Source: Sphagnum compactum
Taxonomy: Eukaryota; Bryophyta; Sphagnopsida; Sphagnales
Length of the DNA stretch: 64,000 bases
Assembly (NCBI GenBank): GCA_965153455.1
Contig: OZ234496.1
Location: 20,328,304-20,392,303, forward strand
Direction: 5' to 3'
Shown here: positions 36,020 through 42,935 of the stretch, in pieces
How positions within the stretch are numbered: the first letter of the stretch is position 1
How the letters are laid out: each line of letters starts with the position of its first letter
Position numbers and translations under genes: made by a program
Notes under the pieces: model-generated
The model's database searches: none
The model's input: the letters and a program-made list of their open reading frames with translations, nothing else
Told to the model about the DNA's origin: nothing

Positions 36020-36439
36020 TGATGTGTTGTTTATTGTGTCATTCTCAACTTGTTGTTTCTATGAATTCAAGAAAACAGTTAAGGAAAGTCTAGTAACATA
36101 TTACAAAACAAGTGGCTTAACATGTGTATAAAAACATCTTGATGCAGATCATTCAGCAATTCATAAAAGGTTTCAAGAAGAAATTAATAATGAAAGGTTA
36201 AAAAATGTTGAGAAACAATTTGCAAAGAAAAGGTCTCTTATTTCTAATTCTTCCATATCTGAATTTTTTGCTTCAAAAGATCCATTCAAAAAGGATAATG
36301 TGGAGCAAAAGATGTTTGTGGAAAATCTTACACTTTTAATAATGAAAAATCATTTGTCTTTGCAATTTGTGGAAAGTGTGTGGTTAAAGTGTTTAGTGTT
36401 ACAATTATGTCCTTGTGTGTAATTCTTTTTTCAAAAATT
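36020..36439 (+). pseudogene. hAT transposase N-terminal part (BED finger)
   Basis: A decayed reading gives CLLC, then TYYKTSGLTCV and HLDADH, the C2...H-x4-H layout of a BED zinc finger, followed by a helical stretch (RFQEEINNERLKNVEKQF) and ENLTLLIMKNHLSLQFVESVW, as in plant hAT transposases. Stops interrupt it. It breaks off at the retroelement boundary at 36440 and continues at 45681. Confidence 0.75.
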
Positions 36440-36591
36440 TGTCATGCCCGTATGCACGGCCTCATACATGATGGCCGGCTACGGGCATGCCCATCATGTC
36501 TTTTGAGGGTTAATGTACGTTTGTAGGGTTAATGTGCGCTCATAAGTGACTGTACGCTATTAGGTATTTAGGGTTTCAGCTTTGGTGGCTG

Positions 36592-36599
36592 TATAAAAG
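36592..36599 (+). promoter_or_regulatory. TATA box of the retroelement
   Basis: TATAAAAG lies about 150 bp inside the left end and is followed by pyrimidine-rich sequence, the layout of an LTR promoter (U3/R). The hairpin ATGCCCGTA...TACGGGCAT is in the first 50 bp of the element. Confidence 0.55.
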
Positions 36600-37029
36600 G
36601 GCCAAGCTCTGCCCTTCTCCTTTAGTTTTTCTAGAATTCCTTTGTCAGGAGTTTTCTCCATCATAAGCTAGGATTTCTAGATGCTCACGGCGGCCATTGC
36701 ACGGCCACCGTCTACATACATTTCATTTCTTTCTTGCTTTGCATTTTCAATTCTAGAAAAACTTTATTCCCTGTTGCTTCATGTTGAAAGCAACAGATTT
36801 CTTGTGCTTTTGAAATTCTTGAGTTGTTGCTACTCGTGTTGTTGCTGCCGGAAGGAGCGCGTTACTACTGTTGCTACTGGTGTTGTTGGAGGGAGCTTTG
36901 CATTTCTTACAACCAACCAAGTAGGGACAAACGAAGTCAGGACATTAGAGATCAGGTGTCAAAACTTCTCTCTTTCTCCCATTCTTTTTCTCTCTTCAAA
37001 TTGTCGGAAAAAAAAAAAAAAAAAACAAG

Positions 37030-37520
37030 AGTCGCGGCGGCAGCCGCTTGCCATCGCTGTAGAGCAACGTAGCGCCGCCTGCCATCACAGCGCAGCAGCG
37101 AGCTCTAGCGCCGCAGGGCGTTGCGTTCCGCCGTTGCCGCGAGCTGCAACGTCGTAGCGCCGCAGCGCCATCGCTGCAGCAGCACCGCCGTCGCAACAGC
37201 GCTGCATCAGCGCTCGCAGCAGCACCGCCGCAGCAAGAGCGCCGCGGCAGCACCGCCGTCGCAACAGCGCTGCACCAGCGCTCGCAGCAGCACCGCCGCA
37301 GCAAGAGCGCCGCGGCAGCACCGCCGCAGCAGCATCGCCGCAGCGCCGCAGCAACAGCGCCGCAGCGCCATCGCTGCAGTAGCGCTACAGCGCCATCGCT
37401 GCAGCAGCGCCATAGCAACAGCGCCGCAGCGCCATCGCTGCAGCAGCAGTGCAGCGCCGCAGCAACGTTCCAGCAGCGTCGCAACGTTGCGAGCTGCAGC
37501 GCCATCGCTGCGACCTTGGT
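37030..37520 (+). repeat. CAGCGCCGC-type GC-rich repeat in the retroelement leader
   Basis: The region is built of GCAGCAGCACCGCCG and CAGCGCCATCGCTGCAG words, with one long direct repeat of about 66 bp (from about 37190 and 37256). It is far richer in G+C than anything else in the window. It opens long Ala/Cys/Arg-rich frames on both strands, which I regard as artefacts. Confidence 0.85.
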
Positions 37521-37550
37521 CCGTCCGACTTCCGTCGACGTTCGTCGGAC

Positions 37551-37860
37551 TGTCCTGCGTCACTGCTGACGTCATCGTGTTGTCGTCCTGCCTGCGTCAC
37601 TGCTGACGTCATCGTGCTGCCGTCCTGCCTGCGTCACTGCTGACGTCATCGTACTGTCGTCCTGCCTGCGTCACTGCTGACGTCACCGTACTGCTGTCCT
37701 GCCGTCCTGCGTCCTGCCTACGTCATTGCTGACATCACCGTATTGCTGTCCTGCGCCTTGCCGTCCTACGTCACTGCTGACGTCATTGTGCTGTCGTCCT
37801 GCGTCCTGCCCACGTCACTGCTGACATCACCGTACTGCCGTCTTGCGTCCTACGTACTAC
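37551..37860 (+). repeat. Tandem array of ~37-45 bp units with TGACGTCA palindromes
   Basis: About eight units of the type GTCCTGCGTCACTGCTGACG followed by TCATCGTGCTGCC. Five units carry a perfect TGACGTCA palindrome and two carry TGACATCA. TGACGTCA is a classic bZIP (CRE/TGA-type) binding site in plants. The array sits between the TATA box and the Gag start, so it may act as an enhancer in the transcribed leader. Confidence 0.8.
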
Positions 37861-38054
37861 TGTACTGCAGTCCTGTTTCCTGTGTTCTTCGCACTGTGGT
37901 CGTGCATTGTGTGGTCTTGTGTCTTGTAGCTTATCTTGCTGCATTCTGCCATATTATCGTCCTGCAATTAGGGATATTCAAACCATACATTGTGTTAGAA
38001 TTTTGTAATTGAAGGATTATATTAGTACAAAATTTTGGGGCATGGGACAACACC

Positions 38055-41000
38055 ATGTCCTCGGATGATGAAAGTAGCATTACTCATCCAGAGCCAAGGT
38101 ATCAGTTACGAAGTAACACACAACCCTTTGAACCAAAATCTTTGAGTTCACGATCCTCACGACGATACCACCAAGCATCCACAGCACCATCATCATCTAG
38201 TACAAGTCCTATTAGGAATTCAGGTTTGGGTTACACTACATCAACAACACACCAGAGCCCATTTGGAGGGGTTAATCAGTGGGCTACACCTATTACTGCA
38301 CCTGCTTTCACACCATCACCATATACTCCGTTGCAAGCTGTGACTTCAACACCCATATACACCATGGAGGTCAGCAGTTCCTCTAGGAGAATAGAGAAGT
38401 TCAGCGGAAGGCCAGGTACTATTTCGTTGAGGGAGTTCAAGGCAACTTTCTCAACAGTGGTCTGTGAGTTGGAGCTGAAGTATGGTGCTAATTACACCGA
38501 AGCGTTTGCATTTAAGCAATTGGCCCGTTATGTGCATTATGAGGCATTGGATGTCTACGAGCAACATTCTGCAAGGATTTTGGGTGTCACCCAAGCCCCC
38601 AATCCAGCTTACGCCATAGCCATCGCCACCGCCTCTCAAGCTGCATTGCAAGCTGCAATTACACATCACGGGACTGTGCCGAATAATCCAGACCCGGTAC
38701 CTACCTCGGTAAACCTCTCTCCTCAACAACTCATTGCTGCTACTGCAAACATTCCTCCCACCATTGATGCGCCAGCTTTTGTTGATCCAGTGGGGGAATT
38801 CTTTCGAATTCTTGAACTAGAATTTCCAGTCAAAAGTTCTGAAAAAATTCTGCAGCTCGCCACCTTCTCTCGGCAGAAGGATGAAACCCTCAAGATGCTT
38901 TACAGGAGGCTTCTCAAACTCAAAGAGGATACCCAGAGCATCACCGACTTGGAAGCTGCCCATCGGTATCTTCGTTCTTTGGAAGGTACTCCAACACTCC
39001 ACGCACAGGTTTTGCAACGAATCTTTGCAGAATTTGGAGACTCGTACACATTGCTGGATGTGTACAACATTTTCGAAAAGCTAGAACTGGCTCATGCACA
39101 TTATGAGGCCAGTACTATGAGGCCTCCATCACGTTCAAGGCCTCAACCTACAACAGCTGCACCAACTAGATCATCACATTCTTCTTCAAGGACTAAAGCG
39201 GTGCACTCGGCTACACCCATCCTACCTTCTTGCAACTACTGTGGCAATCCTGCCCACAAAGCTAGTGAGTGCAACATTCCTTCCGAGGATCTCTTTTGTG
39301 ATTATTGTGGGAAAGAGGGACATCATGAATCTGTCTGTTTTGCCAAGTTCCCAGAGCGGAAGCAACTCCGGTTACAACGGCAAAATCTGTCAGCATCTTC
39401 CACTATCCCTCAACCAAAAGCCAAGGCACCTCAGCATTCCACTCAGGCTTTGCCCACCAAGGGTAATTCCAACAAGAATGCTAAGAAGAAGGAGCACAAT
39501 GCTGATAAGAGGGAGGTGCTTCAAGCCCATGCAATTCAAGTTCAGACTTTACAAAATGAACTCGAATCATTTAGGGCTCAACTTGCTAATCTAAAAGGCA
39601 AGTCCTCCCAATCAGCTAGTCATGCCCAACCTGTACAAGGTTCAGGATCACGCGAGGGACCTCCTAGGTCGTTCTATGGCCTTCCACACGATGCAATGGT
39701 TGGGGAGTATGTTCTTTCCACTCCACACAATTCTAGTCTCACACCAGAATTGGCTACTTCTTTTTGCCCTTCCTTTGTCGCAGCACAAGAAGCTAGTGTG
39801 GCACCCAGAGTTTCTGCCACTAGGCAGGTAATTCAGACTGATGGACTCGCATCTGGTTCAAGTCCTATTACCAGGGCTAGAGGAGCTCGAACAGTCATGC
39901 CACAATCTTTTCGTCCTCTCAACATGGAAGAAGAAGGCACCTTGTTGGCGAGGGGGGAGGAGACTACTACACCACAAGTTGTTAGGGCATCAAATTCTCA
40001 TGTCCCAGGAGTACATGTACATCAGGAAAACACACAATTTTCCACTGATCAGCTTATGGAATGCCAACTTCAAATGCATGAAGTGGCGCAAAAGCTTGTG
40101 AGTACACCATTGTTTAGTTTTCAAGATTTGAAGCTAAGCACCAGGGACATAATTGCAATCTTAGAGGATACCTTGAACACTACATCAAGTCCTCTACCAA
40201 CCCCTAATCCACATGCTACAGAGGTCCCATCCAACACCTTGGAGAGACATTCGATTGGTTCACGTGTTGCAGATGGCGTTCGTAATCTAGTCACTAGTTC
40301 TGGCATGGCTAAACTAGTGAGCTTTCCTACCTCTGATGCTACATTCACATATCAGAAGGGAGTTAAAAACACCTCACTTGTGGATTTGTTACTCAGCAAA
40401 GGCGTTGTGGATAGCCATTCTCTCCACAAAGTCTCTCACTCATTTCCGAAGGTGGTGCCTAGTGAGAGAACTTCCATCGCCACCGGAGTTGCCATTGTCG
40501 ACAATACTAAGTCAGCAATCCAGGTGGGAGGACATACACCCAGAGTGGTTCTTCTTGATACAGGTGCCCAACCAGTGATTCTTGGAGTTCAATTCGCCAA
40601 GAAGATGGGCATGCTCGACTCCAAACTACGAAAATCTATGTGGCACATTCGCACCGCTAGTGGGAGCGTAGAGGAGGTACTTGGGGAGAGCTCGGATTTG
40701 ATTGCACTTAATTTCAATGAAGGTACAGATCAGGAGCTTTGCTTACAGGTCAGATGTTTAGTCACCAATGCCACAAGTTATGATGTGCTCATTGGGCAAG
40801 AGGCCCTGTTTCCACCAGGTTTTACAATTGACAATTGGTTCGAACATGCGTACTACCGAGTGGATTGGGAGACTGATGGCCACCACCTGGGATACATACC
40901 CCTTGATTTACATGGGAACCATAGTCCTATGGCTCACCATTGTATGCTCAAGGAAGCACACACCATTTCCTACATCCAACAAGCTAGCCACGAATGGATA

Positions 41001-42935
41001 GAGGGAGATGAAGAGGAGATAGCTTACGCTCAAGCTACTGAAAGCTTGAGGGTGGTTCCTACTGACATTCAACATGGACCAGAGGTTTTACAAAGGTTCA
41101 AAGTAGCCTACAAGCCCTTGGTCAAAGCTTTGTCTAGTTTTGAAAACATGGAGAGCCATGGCGAACCGATTAAGCCATTACTCCGTCAGCTAATCACTTG
41201 GACACCACCTAAGGAAGGGATTACATTACTAGAGCTCTTTGGTGGTATTGGTACAGGTCTCGAAGCCCTACTACAGTCAGGGATGGTGGTCCGAAGGTAT
41301 TTCTACGTAGACATTGATCCTACTGCAAGGCAAGTGGCAGCATCGAGAATGATGGAGCTCACAACCAGATTTCCACAACAGTTTACAACCACTGCATGGA
41401 AGGCCAGTTTCACTTTCTTGCCCCCTGACATACAATTAATTCAGAATAAGCATATGGAATTACTTGGCCCCGTGGACCTCATCATTTCAGGTTGGGAGTG
41501 TCAAGGATTTTCAGCAGCTGGATTTGGAGAAGGCTTGAGTGACACAAGATCCGGTCTCTTCACGGACATGGTACGATTGATTACCTGGGCTCAATCCATT
41601 TCCCCTACGCTTGGTTATGTAATTGAGAACACCCCTTCTCAGCTTGACCAGAAGGAGAAAGTCCAGGAGCACTACACACTTGTCAAACATTACCTTGGAG
41701 AGCCACTCCTACTCGATGCGGCACAATGCGGTTCCTATGCGCACCGGTTGCGCAACTGGTGGACCAACCTTGCACCACTTTCAATTCTGCAGTTGGCTCT
41801 GAGATACACCATCAGAGACCACAACCTGCAGGTTTCTCACATATTGGATGATCAGAGCTCTTGCCAACCAGTTACAAGGCAAGAGAAACCTCCTTGGTTT
41901 CCTGCGAATACGATAGGAAAACCAAGAGGTGCTTGGCCCACCTTTGTCTCCTTCCCTGGAGCACACGCCTTTCAGGGAGATGGACCAGGCTTGGTGTATC
42001 GTCATGCTTCAGCCACTTGGGATGAACCAAGCCCAGAAGAAAGAGAAAGGGCTATGGGGTTCCAAACTGGCACTACTAGTCACACCAAGGTGACTAGATT
42101 GGAGCGTAACGCTCTACTCGGGAGAAGCATGGACCTGAACTCCCTTACATGGATATTGGTAACCTATGTACTCTTTCAAATGTACACAACACCAACACTG
42201 ACTCAATCAGCTTGCAGCTCTGACGATGCAACCACATGGCACCCCGACCAAGTACACTTGCCTATCTTCAACACTCTACATTTCACTCTCAGTGTTGGGG
42301 GGGAGGAGGTACCATGTAATTTGACTCAAGTTATGTCCAATACACCTGCAGGTACATCAGCTTCTGGAGAAACAATTACAACCTTCTACGAATCTACGGA
42401 GTTGGATAATGGAAAACCCAATACATCAGGTTCTTCAAACACACTTTCCAACTCCATTCCATGTGTTTCCAACTACCCTTTTGTTATGGGGAACCAGCTC
42501 ACCAAGAAGGAGAGAGACCAGGTCACAGACTTGCTAATTAAGTATGAGAATGTGTTCGCATTCTCAATGAAAGACTTAGGTAGGTGTAAGACCATGCAGT
42601 TCTCTATAGACCTTACAGATGAGACACCCGTTTATCGAAGGAGGCATAGGTTGAGCAAACATGAATGGGAATTGGTAGATGAAAGATGCAAAGAGCTCCA
42701 TGAGGCCGGTCTCATTCAGCCATCAAGTTCTGATTTCGCAGCCGCTACAGTAATGCCAGCAAAGAAGGATTCAGCTGGATTATGGACTGAGAAAAGGATG
42801 TGCGGGGATTATAGGCCTTTGAACCTGGTTACACCTCAGGACAGGTACCCCATGCCCATCCCTGAAGAACTGTTTGATAGCATTGGAGACTCAAACATCT
42901 TCACAATTGTGGATCTGAGGCAAGGCTTTAACTAG
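38055..42935 (+). CDS. Retroelement polyprotein part 1: Gag, protease, DNA methyltransferase, start of RT
   Basis: This frame has 1,626 codons, starting MSSDDESSITHPEPRYQLRS. Residues about 105-370 are a Gag capsid-like region. Two CCHC knuckles follow at C393 and C415 (C-x2-C-x4-H-x4-C). A coiled-coil-like stretch lies near 475-515. The aspartic protease has LLDTGA with catalytic D835. A cytosine-5 methyltransferase covers about 1056-1375 (listed separately). RT begins with the Ty3-type KYENVFAFS and CGDYRPLN...RYPMP blocks and reaches DLRQGFN, where a TAG ends the frame at 42933-42935. Ty3 elements normally have no enzyme between protease and RT other than an occasional accessory domain. 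The stop falls at a codon that is normally glutamine, so one CAG-to-TAG change is the simple explanation. Confidence 0.93.
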   Translation: MSSDDESSITHPEPRYQLRSNTQPFEPKSLSSRSSRRYHQASTAPSSSSTSPIRNSGLGYTTSTTHQSPFGGVNQWATPITAPAFTPSPYTPLQAVTSTPIYTMEVSSSSRRIEKFSGRPGTISLREFKATFSTVVCELELKYGANYTEAFAFKQLARYVHYEALDVYEQHSARILGVTQAPNPAYAIAIATASQAALQAAITHHGTVPNNPDPVPTSVNLSPQQLIAATANIPPTIDAPAFVDPVGEFFRILELEFPVKSSEKILQLATFSRQKDETLKMLYRRLLKLKEDTQSITDLEAAHRYLRSLEGTPTLHAQVLQRIFAEFGDSYTLLDVYNIFEKLELAHAHYEASTMRPPSRSRPQPTTAAPTRSSHSSSRTKAVHSATPILPSCNYCGNPAHKASECNIPSEDLFCDYCGKEGHHESVCFAKFPERKQLRLQRQNLSASSTIPQPKAKAPQHSTQALPTKGNSNKNAKKKEHNADKREVLQAHAIQVQTLQNELESFRAQLANLKGKSSQSASHAQPVQGSGSREGPPRSFYGLPHDAMVGEYVLSTPHNSSLTPELATSFCPSFVAAQEASVAPRVSATRQVIQTDGLASGSSPITRARGARTVMPQSFRPLNMEEEGTLLARGEETTTPQVVRASNSHVPGVHVHQENTQFSTDQLMECQLQMHEVAQKLVSTPLFSFQDLKLSTRDIIAILEDTLNTTSSPLPTPNPHATEVPSNTLERHSIGSRVADGVRNLVTSSGMAKLVSFPTSDATFTYQKGVKNTSLVDLLLSKGVVDSHSLHKVSHSFPKVVPSERTSIATGVAIVDNTKSAIQVGGHTPRVVLLDTGAQPVILGVQFAKKMGMLDSKLRKSMWHIRTASGSVEEVLGESSDLIALNFNEGTDQELCLQVRCLVTNATSYDVLIGQEALFPPGFTIDNWFEHAYYRVDWETDGHHLGYIPLDLHGNHSPMAHHCMLKEAHTISYIQQASHEWIEGDEEEIAYAQATESLRVVPTDIQHGPEVLQRFKVAYKPLVKALSSFENMESHGEPIKPLLRQLITWTPPKEGITLLELFGGIGTGLEALLQSGMVVRRYFYVDIDPTARQVAASRMMELTTRFPQQFTTTAWKASFTFLPPDIQLIQNKHMELLGPVDLIISGWECQGFSAAGFGEGLSDTRSGLFTDMVRLITWAQSISPTLGYVIENTPSQLDQKEKVQEHYTLVKHYLGEPLLLDAAQCGSYAHRLRNWWTNLAPLSILQLALRYTIRDHNLQVSHILDDQSSCQPVTRQEKPPWFPANTIGKPRGAWPTFVSFPGAHAFQGDGPGLVYRHASATWDEPSPEERERAMGFQTGTTSHTKVTRLERNALLGRSMDLNSLTWILVTYVLFQMYTTPTLTQSACSSDDATTWHPDQVHLPIFNTLHFTLSVGGEEVPCNLTQVMSNTPAGTSASGETITTFYESTELDNGKPNTSGSSNTLSNSIPCVSNYPFVMGNQLTKKERDQVTDLLIKYENVFAFSMKDLGRCKTMQFSIDLTDETPVYRRRHRLSKHEWELVDERCKELHEAGLIQPSSSDFAAATVMPAKKDSAGLWTEKRMCGDYRPLNLVTPQDRYPMPIPEELFDSIGDSNIFTIVDLRQGFN
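41220..42180 (+). other. Domain: DNMT3-like cytosine-5 DNA methyltransferase inside the polyprotein
   Basis: Motif I is LLELFGGIGTGLEALL (FGGIGTG at 1062-1068, SAM binding), followed by YVDIDPTARQVA (motif II). Motif IV is GWECQGFSAAG with the catalytic cysteine at 1149; the usual proline before it is Glu. DTRSGLFTDMVRLI is motif V-like. YVIENTPS (E1191) is motif VI. AHRLRNWWTNL (1229-1239) and the end LERNALLGRSMDLNSL (motif X, about 1350-1365) match the DNMT3/DRM style more than DNMT1. ERERAMGFQTG is the usual pre-motif X block. All core motifs are present in order over about 320 residues. DNMT3 enzymes set new methyl groups on cytosine; here the target and activity are unknown. Confidence 0.92.

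Noticed and set aside
36996-37606. Long Ala/Cys/Arg-rich frames on both strands
   Set aside because: They come from a GC-rich CAG/CGC repeat in the retroelement leader; frames open on both strands together show absence of real coding.
38451-38729. Antisense and shifted frames within the retroelement polyprotein
   Set aside because: They are shadows of the long polyprotein frame and match no family.
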